DNA of 64,000 bases from Piscinibacter sp047602365. GTDB taxonomy: Bacteria > Pseudomonadota > Gammaproteobacteria > Burkholderiales > Burkholderiaceae_C. Where the stretch lies: NCBI GenBank assembly GCA_047602365.1, contig JASGHM010000002.1, positions 124,001 through 188,000 on the forward strand, given 5' to 3'. Below, one piece after another: positions 26,201-42,546 of the stretch. The first letter of the stretch is position 1, and every line of letters begins with the position of its first letter. The position numbers and the translations under genes were made by a program. The notes under the pieces were generated by a model. It worked only from the letters and a program-made list of their open reading frames with translations. It was not told the origin of the DNA and searched no databases.

Positions 26201-29200
26201 GCCGGCGGCAGCGCCGAGAAGTCCTCGACCACCGGCAGCGAGATCGTCAGCCGGGGCTCGACCTGCTGCACCGGCTCGCCGTCGGTACCGGCCACCAGCG
26301 CGGTGCGCAGGATGGGCTGGCGCTCGATCATGGCGTTGAAGCTGCGCTCCAATGCGGCCCGGTCCAGCGGCCCGCTCAGACGGTGCGCCGACGGTGTGTT
26401 GTAGATCACCCGGCCCGGCTCGAGCTGGTCGAGGAACCACAAGCGCTGCTGCATCAGCGACAGCGGCGCCGTCGGCGACTCGTCGGCAGCCCGATCGGCG
26501 GGCTCCGGCGGGGCGAGCGGCACCGGCGCGGCGGCGGTCGCCGCTTCGGCGCTGCGCGCCTCGACCCAGGCCGCCAGCTGCGCGACGGTGGGCGCCTCGA
26601 AGATCACCCGCAGCGGCACGCGCATGCCGGCGGCGCGCCCGAGCGCGTTGGCGAGTTGCGTGGCCAGCAGCGAATGGCCGCCGAGCTGGAAGAAGTTGTC
26701 GTCGTCGCCCAGGCCCGGCAGCGCGAGCACCTTTTCCATCGTGTCGGCGACGAGCTGCTGTGTCGGCGTGCGCGTGCGCGGGCTGCGCGGCACGGCCGTG
26801 GTCGCGGCCTGCGGTGCCGGCAGCGCACGGCGATCGATCTTGCCGTTGGGCAGCAGCGGGATCCTGTCGATCACCACGAAGTGCTGCGGCACCATGTACT
26901 CGGGCAGCAGCGCGGCGAGGTGGCTGCGCAGCGTGGCCGTGTCCGGCGCCTCGCCTTGCGGCACGACGTAGGCGACCAGTCGCACGTCGCCGGCGCCGAA
27001 CTCGCGCGTCACTGCCAGTGCGCGCTGCACCTGCGGGTGCGTCGCGAGGTTGCCCTCGATGTCGCCCAGCTCGATGCGGTAGCCACGCAGCTTGATCTGG
27101 TGGTCGATGCGCCCCAGGCACTCGAGCGTGCCGTCGTTGCGCCAGCGGCCGAGGTCGCCGGTGCGGTAGCGCCAGGCTCCGGGCGCGCCCAGCGGGTCGG
27201 CGATGAAACGCTCGGCGCTGAGCTGTGGCCGGTCGAGGTAGCCGAGCGTGACGCCTTCGCCGGCGATCAGCAGTTCGCCGACCGCCCCGAGCGGCAGCAG
27301 GCGCATCTGCGTGTCGACGACGTCGAAGCGGGTGTTGGCGATCGGCGTGCCGATGTCGATGCCTTGCTCGGGCGCCTGCACGCGGCCGCAGCTCGACCAC
27401 ACCGTGGTCTCGGTCGGGCCGTACATGTTCCACAGCTCGCCGCAGCGGTCGAGCAGCGCCCGCGCCAGGTCGGCCGGCAGCGCCTCGCCGCCGACAAGGG
27501 CCTTGAAGGTCGCGCTGCCGCGCCAGCCGGCGTCGATCAGCAGCCGCCAGGTGGAAGGTGTCGCCTGCATCACCGTCGCTGCCTGCGTCTCGACCAGCGA
27601 GCGCAGCGCATGGCCGTCGACCGTCTCGTCGCGGCTGGCGAGCACGATCGTGGCGCCGGTGCTCAACGGCAGCAGCAGTTCGAGCACGGCGATGTCGAAG
27701 GACAGCGTCGTCACCGCGACCAGCCGGTCCGAGCCCCGCAGCCCGGGCCGTCCGCGCATCGAATGCAGGAAGTTCACCACGCTGCGGTGCGGCACGCGCA
27801 CGCCCTTGGGCTGCCCGGTGGAGCCCGAGGTGTAGATCACGTAGGCGACGTCGTCGCTGCTGCCCGACACCACTGCGGGCGGCGCATCGACGGCAGCGAG
27901 TGCATCGACGGCGATCGCTTCGGCCGCGGGGAACTTCCATTCGCCCTCGACGCCGGCATCGGTGGCGACGAAGCGCAGCTTCGCGTCGCGCGACATGAAC
28001 TCGAGCCGCTCGGCTGGGAACGACGGGTCCAGCGGCACGTAGCCCGCACCCGAGCGCAGCACGCCGAGCAGCGCAACCAGCATGTGCTCGCTGCGCGAGC
28101 AGCTGATGCCGACCAGTTCGCCGGGGCCGACTCCTTGCTGGCGCAGCGTCACGGCCAGCGCATCGGCGCGCTGCATCAGTTCGCGGTAGCTCAGCCGGCG
28201 GTTGCCGCTGAGCACGGCGGTGGCGTCGGGTGTCGCGGCGGCCTGCGCGGCGATCAGCGCGTCGACACGCTGCGTGCGGTCGTGCTCGGCGTCGCTGGCG
28301 TTGAACTGGGCGAGCAGCGCACGCTCGGTCAGCGTCGGCGCCAGCGCCTGGACCAGCGGCTGCGAGTCGTCGGCCACCAGCCGGGCCAGCGCCTCGACGT
28401 ACAGGCCCAGCCAGCGCTGCACCGTGGCGGCGTCGAACAGGCCGGTGTTGTACTGGCACTCGAGCTGCAGCGTCTCGTCGATCTGGCTGACGTTGAGGAA
28501 CAGCTCATAGTTCTCGAAGCTGCGCGGATTGCCGCGCACGCGCACGCTGAGGCCGGGCTCCGACAGCGAGTTCTCCGGGATCGCGCTGTCGAGGTTGAAC
28601 ATCACCGAGACCAGCGGCAGCCGGCTCGGGTCGCGCGGCAGCTGCAGCTTCTGCAGCAGGCTGCCGAGTGTGCATTGCTGGTGTTCGTAGGCGTCGAGCA
28701 CGGCGCTGCGCGCTGCGGCCAGCAGCGGCGCGGCGCCCGCGTCGAGGTCGACCTGCAGGCGCACCGGCAGCAGGTTGATGCAATGGCCGACCAGGCCGTC
28801 CAGCCCGGCGGCGGCCTGCCCGGCTGCCGGCACGCCGATGGTCAGGTCGATGCTGCCGGACAGCCGCGCGAGCAGCGCCGCGTAGCTGCCGAACAGTGTC
28901 GCGAACAGGCTGCAGCCGTGACGGGCCGACAGCGTGCGCACCGCCTTCGACAGGCTTGCGTCGAGCAGCAGGTCCTCGCGGCGCGACGCGAAGCTGCGCG
29001 TGCCGGCCGGGCGCGCGCGGTCGCAGGGCAGTTCCAGCGGCGTGCCGCCACCCTGGTGCACCGCCAGCCAGTAACGTTCGTCGGCCTCGCGCTGCGCGCG
29101 CAGCTCGGCCGAGCTGTCGGCCAGCGCGTGCTCGCCGAACGACGGCGCCGGTGGCAGCGTCGTGGGTCCATCGGCGCGGGCCGCGCGGTACAGCTGCATC

Positions 29201-29735
29201 AGGTCGTGCGAGAGCACACCGAGCGACCAGCCGTCGCAGACGACGTGGTGGGCGGTGAGCACCAGCTCGTGGCCGTCGTCGCCGGTCGATGCCAGTGTCG
29301 CGCGGATCAGCGGGCCCTGGCCGAGATCGAATGGCGTCTCGACCGCCAGTTGCCGCACCGCCTCCAGGCGCGCGGTGGTGTCCTGCGGGGCGAGGCCACG
29401 CAGATCCAGCCACTCGAGCGGCAGGCGCGGCTCGGCGCCGATCAGCAGCTCGTTGCCGTCCGGGCCGATCGTGGCGCGCAACGCCTCGTGGCGTGCGGCC
29501 AATGCCAGCAGCGCCACCTGCATCGCCTCGCGGTCGATCGCGCCGCGGAAGTGCAACGATGCCGACTCGTTGTAGGCCAGCGAGGCGTCGCGGCCGAGCT
29601 GGTCGGCCAGCCAGACTTCGCGCTGGGCCTCGGTGGTCGGGACGACACGTTCGACCTCGCCGGCGGCGAAGGGGTCGAAGTCGTCGGGCAGCGCGGCGGC
29701 GTCGAGGTCGCTGACGGTGGGATGCACGCGATCGT

Positions 29736-29739
<4 letters not shown>
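23257..29739 (-). CDS. Dimodular nonribosomal peptide synthetase (C-A-T-C-A-T), both A domains predicted for glycine
   Basis: The 2160-residue protein has two complete elongation modules. C1 has an intact HHVVCDG (HHxxxDG) near 163. A1 has YVIYTSGSTGQPKG near 634 and T1 has the pantetheine serine near 1023 (GGHSLLATQ). C2 has HHAIWDG near 1225, A2 has YVIYTSGSTGRPKG near 1705 and T2 has the serine near 2093 (GGHSLLAMR). Specificity residues read by alignment to GrsA are D-I-L-Q-L-G-M-V-W in both A domains, a code linked to glycine. There is no epimerization, methylation or thioesterase domain; the C-terminus is GWLGRVVKGLRG. The start overlaps the stop of the hybrid synthase gene (ATGA), so this is the second enzyme of the line. 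Confidence 0.93.
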
Positions 29740-36872
<7,133 letters not shown>

Positions 36873-37102
36873 GCGTGGTGGCTGGTGCTGTTCCAGTTCG
36901 TGTCGGCTCGGCCTCGCACTCGCCCTTGCGGCGCGCTGCGGGGCGACCGAGCGAGGTCCGGCCTCCGCACTGTCGTGCACCGTTCACGGCGGACACGGGT
37001 CACGGGCAGTGGGTTCCATTATGGAGACCACTCGTTCGTGCAGGCCCCCAAGAACGGGTGGAATCCGTCCCCCTAGCGTTTGCGCATACTCGAAGCGTGC
37101 GA
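36873..37102. promoter_or_regulatory. Divergent region upstream of the assembly-line operon and the SGNH gene
   Basis: About 230 bases without a convincing gene. On the minus strand CATAAT at 37018-37023 is a candidate -10 box for the synthase operon, giving a leader of about 140 bases to the ATG at 36872 or about 30 to the GTG at 36980. On the plus strand GCATACTCG (37084-37092) precedes the SGNH gene and is identical to the sequence just before the ATPase-epimerase fusion gene (3196-3204). Confidence 0.35.
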
Positions 37103-38230
37103 ATGTGGACAACCCGCCGAATCACGTTGTCGCTGGCCGGCCTCGTGCTCGTGCTGGGAGCTGCCGCACTGGTCGTCTCGGCAGACCGCCTGCAAGGCGA
37201 CGGTGAGGCCTATGTCACGCATCGTGCGGCCTCCGCCCGGCCGCTGGCGGTGCTCGGCGATTCGGACAGCCATTCGTACCAGGACCAGGTGTCCTTTCCC
37301 GCTGCCAGCGGCAAGCGCGGCGGCGTGCATCGCGCCAGCACGCTGCAGTGGACCGAGGTGCTGCAGCGGCTGCGCCCGCAGCAGGTCGACCCGGGCGAGT
37401 GGGGGGTGTGGGGCGTGCCGCGTGTCGTGGCGCGGGCGCAGCAGTGGCTGGGGCTCGCGAATCGCGCGCCGCGCAAGCAGGACTACCGCTACAACTTCGC
37501 GATCTCCGGCGCCGGCTGCGAGACGCTGACCGAGGGCGGCGGCCGCCAGGTGCAGCGCCTGCTCGCGCTGATGGACCGCGAGCCCCGGCGCTGGCGCGAC
37601 GGCATTGTCGTGATTCGCATCGGCGTCAACAGCTTCGGCATGGATGATGGCCTCGACCAGCTGGCGCGCGACCCGATGGCCCCGCCGGTTCAGCGCGAGC
37701 TGCAGGCCTGTCTGGCGCAGGTGCGCGAGGCAGTCGCCTTGCTGCACGCGCGCCACGACGGCACGCGCATCGTGCTGGTCGGCATCTACGACAACAGCCA
37801 CTGGCCGCGCTACTTCGACCGCTGGCGTTCGCGCGCCGAGCTCGACAACATCGCCCGTGGACTGGACGTGTTCGACCAGGCGCTGGCCGGCATGGCGGCC
37901 GCCGATGCCCGAATCGCCTTCTTCGACGACCGCGCCTGGTTCGCCCGGCGCTGGGGCACTCGTGACACGCTCGGCGCGCCGGCTTACAAATCTGTGGTGC
38001 TGGCATCCGGCTTCACCGTGAACAACACGATCGGCGATGATCCGCACCATGCCGTGATCGGCGACGGCCACGCCGGCCTGGTGTGGAACGTCCTGTGGAC
38101 CCAGTCGCTGATCGAGCTGCTCGACCAGCGCTTCGCCGCCGGCATCACGCCGCTGAGCGATGCCGAGGCCGCCGGTTTCGTCGCACAAACGCTGCCGGCC
38201 GCCAGTCGCCAGCCCACCCTGGGAGAATGA
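37103..38230 (+). CDS. Membrane-anchored SGNH-hydrolase-like protein
   Basis: A 375-residue protein with an N-terminal signal anchor (ITLSLAGLVLVLGAAALVVSA), so the rest is periplasmic. The SGNH blocks are recognisable: AVLGDSDS (Ser), ISGAGCE (Gly), IRIGVNSFG (Asn) and IGDGHAGLVWN (Asp and His). Enzymes of this type remove or transfer acyl groups on polysaccharides, lipids or small molecules; the substrate here is unknown. It is divergent from the synthase operon, and its stop overlaps the start of the following methyltransferase gene (ATGA at 38227-38230). A GTG two codons earlier is an alternative start. Confidence 0.78.
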   Translation: MWTTRRITLSLAGLVLVLGAAALVVSADRLQGDGEAYVTHRAASARPLAVLGDSDSHSYQDQVSFPAASGKRGGVHRASTLQWTEVLQRLRPQQVDPGEWGVWGVPRVVARAQQWLGLANRAPRKQDYRYNFAISGAGCETLTEGGGRQVQRLLALMDREPRRWRDGIVVIRIGVNSFGMDDGLDQLARDPMAPPVQRELQACLAQVREAVALLHARHDGTRIVLVGIYDNSHWPRYFDRWRSRAELDNIARGLDVFDQALAGMAAADARIAFFDDRAWFARRWGTRDTLGAPAYKSVVLASGFTVNNTIGDDPHHAVIGDGHAGLVWNVLWTQSLIELLDQRFAAGITPLSDAEAAGFVAQTLPAASRQPTLGE

Positions 38231-39045
38231 GACAGATGTTCGGCCTGATGCACCGTACCGTCGATGCGCTGAAGGAGGCGCCGGGCCTGTGGCACCTGCG
38301 GCGTGCTGCCGCGGACCGTACCTTCGCGAACAACCAGCGTTCCAACCTGTTCCGTGGCGTGTTCGGCAGCGCCGAGGCTGCGCTGGCCAGCGCACCGCCC
38401 ACGCGGCCCTTGACCTACGACAACGAAGGCTCGGCCGAGCTGTACCTGAAACGCCTGCAGATCGACGACTACGACTACCCGGCCATGTTCTGGCTGCAAC
38501 GCTCGTTCGACGACGGCCTGCGCACGCTGGCCGACGTCGGCGGCAGCATCGGCATCAAGTACTACGCGTTCGCCGAGCACATGCCTTATCCGCCGCAGTT
38601 GTGCTGGCGCGTCATCGACATGCCCGCCGTCGCGGCGCGGGGCCGCGAGTTCGCCGTCGAGCGCGGCTCGCCGGCCGGGCTGGAGTTCTCCAGCGAACTG
38701 GCCGACATCGACGGCGTCGACCTCGTGTTCGCCTCCGGCGCGCTGCAGTACCTGCCGAACACGCTGGCCGAGATGATCGCCGGCTGCGCGCGCAAGCCGC
38801 GCCGGCTGCTGATCAACACCACGCCGATCCACGACAGTCGCAGCTTCTTCACTCTGAACAGTGTCGGTACCGCGTTCTGTGCCTACCGTGTGCAGGCCCG
38901 GGCGGCTTTCGTCGACGGACTCGTCGCACAGGGCTACGTGCTGCGCCACCAATGGCGCAACATCGGCAAGCCGCTGCGCCTGCCGTTCGAGCCCGGCTGC
39001 AGCCTGTCGGACTACGCCGGCTTCTGCTTCGACAGGCTGGCCTGA
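38227..39045 (+). CDS. Putative methyltransferase, TIGR04325 family
   Basis: A 272-residue protein matching the LIC12133/TIGR04325 putative methyltransferases, which accompany sugar or exopolysaccharide gene sets. The SAM-binding-like motif is LADVGGSIGIKYYAF, followed by the acidic strand CWRVIDMPAV and the post-motif LVFASGALQYLP. It is coupled to the SGNH gene by an ATGA overlap and converges on the alpha/beta hydrolase gene with a 34-base overlap. The acceptor is unknown: it could be a sugar precursor or the nonribosomal product. Confidence 0.82.
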   Translation: MRQMFGLMHRTVDALKEAPGLWHLRRAAADRTFANNQRSNLFRGVFGSAEAALASAPPTRPLTYDNEGSAELYLKRLQIDDYDYPAMFWLQRSFDDGLRTLADVGGSIGIKYYAFAEHMPYPPQLCWRVIDMPAVAARGREFAVERGSPAGLEFSSELADIDGVDLVFASGALQYLPNTLAEMIAGCARKPRRLLINTTPIHDSRSFFTLNSVGTAFCAYRVQARAAFVDGLVAQGYVLRHQWRNIGKPLRLPFEPGCSLSDYAGFCFDRLA

Positions 39046-39891
39046 GCGGCGAACACGTCGCCGGCCCAGCCGGCGATCGCGTCGATCACGCGGCGCTGCG
39101 CCGCCAGTGTGCTGAGCGTGTGGTCGACGTCGGGCCAGAACTCGCAGCGCACCCGCGGGGCGAACGGCTCCCGGCCGAACACGTCGTGGAACTGCTGCGC
39201 GTAGCTGTAGCTGGCGAGCATGCCGCCGCTGTGGTGGATGAACACCCGGCCGCCGCGGCGGTCGACGTTGGCCAGCATGGCGGCGAAGGTGTCGCGCGGC
39301 GGCGTGTTGCGGCCGAAGTCGATCTCGGCCGGAGCGTCGGCGTCATCGGCCGTGCGCCGGGCCAGCCGCGCGGCCAGCCAGCGGCGCGGCCAGCCGAACC
39401 AGCCAAGCAGCGTGCCCATCGGGTCGCGCCGCCACAGCAGCAGGCGGCGCTGCGCCGCCGTCTGCGGGCTCGGGTAGGCATGACCATCGAGCATCCACAA
39501 GCCCGATCACCCGCTCGTCCTCCTGCGCCACCGCGAGGCCGCGGTGCGCGCCCGAACAGATGCCGGCGATCACGAAACGTTCGACGCCGGCGGTGCGGCC
39601 GAGGTGGTCCATCGCCGCGCGCAGGTCGGCGACGATCTGCCGCTCGAAGGCCTGCACCTGCGGTGCGTTGTCGCTGTCGCCCTGGCCCGCGAGGTCGAAA
39701 CGCAGGCTGGGCCAGCCCTGGTCGGCCAGTGCGCGGGCCAGCCGGACGTTGAAACGGTGCGGGCCGATGCGGTGGATCACGCCGGCGTTGAGCATGATGA
39801 AGCCGACGGGCCGGCCGCCGAGTTCGTCGGGCAGCGCGAGCGTGCCCGACAGGTGCTTGCCGGGCCCGAAGCTGACGGCCAGCTCAAGCAT
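39012..39891 (-). CDS. Alpha/beta hydrolase (exosortase-type hydrolase 1-like), frameshifted as sequenced
   Basis: The frame starting MLELAVSFGPGK runs to GLAVAQEDERVIGL and continues in another frame as WMLDGHAYPSPQ to the end; removing one base in CCC at 39502-39504 joins both into 292 residues. The restored protein is an alpha/beta hydrolase resembling exosortase-A-associated hydrolase 1: MLNAGVIHRIGPHRF, LRFDLAGQGDS, nucleophile elbow GICSGA with Cys in the nucleophile place, and histidine in DVDHTLS. It would act on an ester or thioester. It follows a related hydrolase gene with an 8-base overlap. As sequenced it would be broken; an assembly error seems likelier. Confidence 0.72.
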
Positions 39892-40687
39892 GGACGCCGT
39901 CCTCCAGCTCGGCGGCGAGCAGATCCAGCACCTCGGCCGGCACCAGCGCGGTGTTCATCGCCTCTTCGGACGACCAGTCGAAGCGCTGCCCGATCGGCAC
40001 CACGCGGGTCGGCAGGCCACGCTCGCGCCAGCGCCCGGCCAGCGTGTCCAGGGCGTCGTCCCCAGCGCGGCCGAGCAGTTGGGCATGGCCGGCACGTGCC
40101 ACGTCCAGCCGCTGCGGCTGCAGCGCACGGATCTGCTCGACCATCGCCGCACCGATGCCGAAGCCGAGTGCCTCGCCGCCGATCGCCGCCGCGGTGGCGG
40201 CAGACGCCCGCCCGCTGGCCTCGGCCAGCGATCTGGCCTGCGCTGCAGCCAGTTCGGCGAGGCAGGCCGGGCCGTCGAGAACCGGGTCCCACAGCAGCAA
40301 GCGGTGTGGCGCAGGCTCGGCACGTGCCGAGGCCAGCGCCGCGGCGCTGGCGCCCAGGCGAACGCCCAGCCAGCTGATGCGCGCGGCGCGGCTGCGGCGC
40401 AGCAGTTCCTGGTGGGCGAGCAGCAGGTCGTCACACCATCCGGCGAGGTCGGCATCCTCGTCCTCGCCGGAGGACTCGCCGCAGCCGTGGTAGTCGAAGC
40501 GCAGCACGGCGATGCCGCGGCTGGACAGCCGGTCGGCGAGCACACGTTGCATGCGGTGGAAGCGCACTGCTTCCTGGCCGAGCGGATTGCAGATCAGCAC
40601 GGCGTCGCCGCCGGTACGCGGCGGCATGGCCGCGTGGTACACGCCATAGAGCTGCCTCGCGGCCGGCCCGAAACGAAAGGGGGTCAT
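39884..40687 (-). CDS. Alpha/beta hydrolase (exosortase-type hydrolase 2-like) without the usual nucleophile
   Basis: A 267-residue protein with a serine-aminopeptidase-like fold: CNPLGQEAVRFHRMQRVLA, LRFDYHGCGESSGED and, at the nucleophile elbow, WLGVRLGASA instead of GxSxG. The Arg in place of Ser matches what I recall of hydrolase 2 of exosortase loci and suggests a non-hydrolytic or partner role with the downstream hydrolase 1-like gene. The ATG at 40685-40687 gives the expected MTPFRFGP start. It is the first gene of the minus-strand pair and is divergent from lgt. A link to synthase product release is speculative. Confidence 0.72.
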   Translation of the reverse strand: MTPFRFGPAARQLYGVYHAAMPPRTGGDAVLICNPLGQEAVRFHRMQRVLADRLSSRGIAVLRFDYHGCGESSGEDEDADLAGWCDDLLLAHQELLRRSRAARISWLGVRLGASAAALASARAEPAPHRLLLWDPVLDGPACLAELAAAQARSLAEASGRASAATAAAIGGEALGFGIGAAMVEQIRALQPQRLDVARAGHAQLLGRAGDDALDTLAGRWRERGLPTRVVPIGQRFDWSSEEAMNTALVPAEVLDLLAAELEDGVHA

Positions 40688-40854
40688 GAAGGGGAGGTCG
40701 GAACGCAACGCGGATTCTGTCCCAGCGCGTGCGGCGCACAAGCCCGCGTCCGAGCGGGAGGCGCCGCGAGTGCGACATGCGTCGCATCTTGGTGGCGCCA
40801 GGCCGGGTTCCGGCACTGGGTTATCGTTCGCGCTGCTTCCGCTTTCGCGCCTCC
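40688..40854. promoter_or_regulatory. Divergent region between the hydrolase pair and lgt
   Basis: 167 bases with two inverted repeats: CCCGC-GTCCGA-GCGGG (40743-40758) and TGCGAC-ATGC-GTCGCA (40771-40786). The second is a plausible operator or hairpin. No clear promoter or ribosome-binding site for lgt was found. Confidence 0.35.
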
Positions 40855-41655
40855 ATGCTCGTCCATCCGCAGTTCAGCCCGGTCGCCCTGCAACTGGGCC
40901 CCGTTGCCATTCACTGGTACGGCATCACCTATCTCGTCGCCTTCGGCCTGTTCCTCTGGCTGGCCGGCAAACGGGCCACGCTGCCACACTTTGCGCAGGC
41001 CGGCTGGACGCGGCGCGACATCGAAGACCTGCTGTTCTACGGTGTGCTCGGCGTGGTCATCGGCGGGCGCCTCGGCTACGTGCTGTTCTACAAGCCCGGC
41101 TACTACGCGTCGCACCCGCTGGAGGTGTTCGCGGTGTGGAAGGGTGGCATGGCCTTCCACGGCGGGCTGCTCGGCGTGATCGCGGCGATGGCGCTGTTCG
41201 CGCGGCTGCGCAAGCGGCCCTTCCTGCAGGTGATGGACCTGATCGCGCCGGCCGTGCCCACCGGTCTGGCCTCGGGCCGCATCGGCAACTTCATCAACGG
41301 CGAGCTGTGGGGCCGCGAGGCCGACCCCAGCCTGCCCTGGGCGATGGCCTTCCCGCAGTCCGGCGGCATGCTGCCGCGCCACCCGTCGCCGCTGTACCAG
41401 TTCCTGCTCGAAGGGCTGCTGCTGTTCGTGATCCTGTGGATCTACGGCCGCAAGGAACGTGGGCGCGGGCAGGTGGCCGGCCTGTTCCTGGTCGGCTATG
41501 GCGTGTTCCGCTTCATTGCCGAGTACTTCCGACAGCCCGACGAGTTCCTCGGCCTGCTGGCGCTGAACATGAGCATGGGCCAGTGGCTGTGCGTGCCGAT
41601 GGTTGCCGTCGGCGCCTGGCTGTGGCAACGCGGCGCACGCCAGAGCGGAGCCTGA
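40855..41655 (+). CDS. lgt: Phosphatidylglycerol--prolipoprotein diacylglyceryl transferase
   Basis: The 266-residue inner-membrane enzyme attaches diacylglycerol to the lipobox cysteine of prolipoproteins, the first step of lipoprotein maturation. About seven membrane segments are seen. Hallmarks are the Lgt signature GLASGRIGNFINGELWGR and HPSPLYQFLLEG. The chosen start, MLVHPQFSPVALQLGP, matches the family's usual N-terminus. It is followed 5 bases later by dnaQ. Confidence 0.95.
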   Translation: MLVHPQFSPVALQLGPVAIHWYGITYLVAFGLFLWLAGKRATLPHFAQAGWTRRDIEDLLFYGVLGVVIGGRLGYVLFYKPGYYASHPLEVFAVWKGGMAFHGGLLGVIAAMALFARLRKRPFLQVMDLIAPAVPTGLASGRIGNFINGELWGREADPSLPWAMAFPQSGGMLPRHPSPLYQFLLEGLLLFVILWIYGRKERGRGQVAGLFLVGYGVFRFIAEYFRQPDEFLGLLALNMSMGQWLCVPMVAVGAWLWQRGARQSGA

Positions 41656-41660
41656 ACGCC

Positions 41661-42374
41661 ATGCGACAGATCTTCCTCGACACCGAGACCACCGGCCTGA
41701 ACGCCGAGTCCGGCGACCGCATCATCGAGATCGGCTGCGTGGAGATGCTCAACCGGCGCCTGTCCGGCCGCAACCTGCACTTCTACCTGAACCCCGAGCG
41801 CAGCAGCCACGAGGACGCCGTCAAGGTGCACGGGCTGACCGACGAGTTCCTCGCCGACAAGCCGCTGTTCGCGGCGGTGGCCGACGAACTGATGGATTAC
41901 CTGGCCGGCGCCGAGATCCTGATCCACAACGCCGCGTTCGACATCGGCTTCCTGAACGCCGAGCTGCGCCGGCTCGGCCGGCCGGTGTTCGAGGCGCAGG
42001 TCGGGTCGATCACCGACACGCTGTTGATGGCGCGCGAGATGTTCCCCGGCAAGTCGAACTCGCTGGACGCGCTGTGCAAGCGCCTCGAGGTCGACAACGC
42101 CAGCCGCAGCCTGCACGGCGCGCTGCTCGACGCCGGACTGCTGGCCGAGGTCTACATCCGCATGACGCGCGGGCAGGACTCGCTGGTCATCGACGAGGTC
42201 GAGGCGGCAGCCGACGAGGTGGCTGTCGAAGCGATCGACCTGTCGCGCTTCGAGCTGCCGGTGCTCCGCGCCGATGCGTCCGAGCTCGAGGCGCATGCGA
42301 AGCTCATCGCCGAGCTGGACAAGCCCAGCGGCGGCAAGACCGTGTGGAAGTCCGCCGAAGCGCCTGTGGCATAA
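41661..42374 (+). CDS. dnaQ: DNA polymerase III epsilon subunit (3'-5' exonuclease)
   Basis: The 237-residue proofreading subunit of the replicative polymerase. Exo I is FLDTETTG, Exo II is HNAAFDIGFLN, and Exo III-epsilon is HGALLDAGLL (HxAxxD), so all metal and catalytic residues are present. The C-terminal part after residue 185 is the polymerase-alpha-binding tail. It is probably co-transcribed with lgt. The promoter of the following tRNA overlaps its last codons. Confidence 0.95.
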   Translation: MRQIFLDTETTGLNAESGDRIIEIGCVEMLNRRLSGRNLHFYLNPERSSHEDAVKVHGLTDEFLADKPLFAAVADELMDYLAGAEILIHNAAFDIGFLNAELRRLGRPVFEAQVGSITDTLLMAREMFPGKSNSLDALCKRLEVDNASRSLHGALLDAGLLAEVYIRMTRGQDSLVIDEVEAAADEVAVEAIDLSRFELPVLRADASELEAHAKLIAELDKPSGGKTVWKSAEAPVA

Positions 42375-42375
42375 T
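42370..42375 (+). promoter_or_regulatory. -10 element of the tRNA-Val gene
   Basis: CATAAT stands 21 bases before the tRNA 5' end, overlapping the end of dnaQ. The -35 region is weak (TGGAAG-like). The spacing is right for a short 5' leader removed by RNase P. Confidence 0.5.
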
Positions 42376-42396
42376 CCAAGGCTCTGCGGATCGCGA

Positions 42397-42471
42397 GGGC
42401 GGCTAGCTCAGGGGTAGAGCATCGCATTCACACTGCGGGGGTCGGGGGTTCGAAACCCTCGCCGCCCACCA
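42397..42471 (+). tRNA. tRNA-Val (anticodon CAC)
   Basis: A cloverleaf can be drawn by hand: acceptor GGGCGGC/GCCGCCC, D stem GCTC/GAGC, anticodon stem TCGCA/TGCGG with loop TTCACAC (anticodon CAC at 42429-42431, reading GUG), T arm with TTCGAAA, and an encoded 3' CCA (42469-42471). In this GC-rich genome GUG is a much used valine codon. Confidence 0.95.
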
Positions 42472-42495
42472 ACGATCCAGACAGAACATGCGCTG

Positions 42496-42526
42496 CGGCC
42501 GGGTTTGCACCCGGCCGTTTGCTTTT
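42496..42526 (+). terminator. Rho-independent terminator after tRNA-Val
   Basis: A 9-base perfect stem, CGGCCGGGT / ACCCGGCCG, with loop TTGC is followed by TTTGCTTTT. It is the clearest intrinsic terminator in the window, 25 bases after the tRNA. Confidence 0.88.
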
Positions 42527-42546
42527 GGCGCGGCAGAATCGGCGCC

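Noticed and set aside
36873..36980. N-terminal extension of the hybrid synthase from GTG 36980
   Set aside because: The extra 36 residues are Arg/Ala-rich without similarity to condensation domains and no ribosome-binding site precedes the GTG; kept only as an alternative.
42505..42546. N-terminal extension of the LhgO-like protein
   Set aside because: It would translate the tRNA terminator hairpin; the ATG at 42547 gives the normal FAD-binding start.
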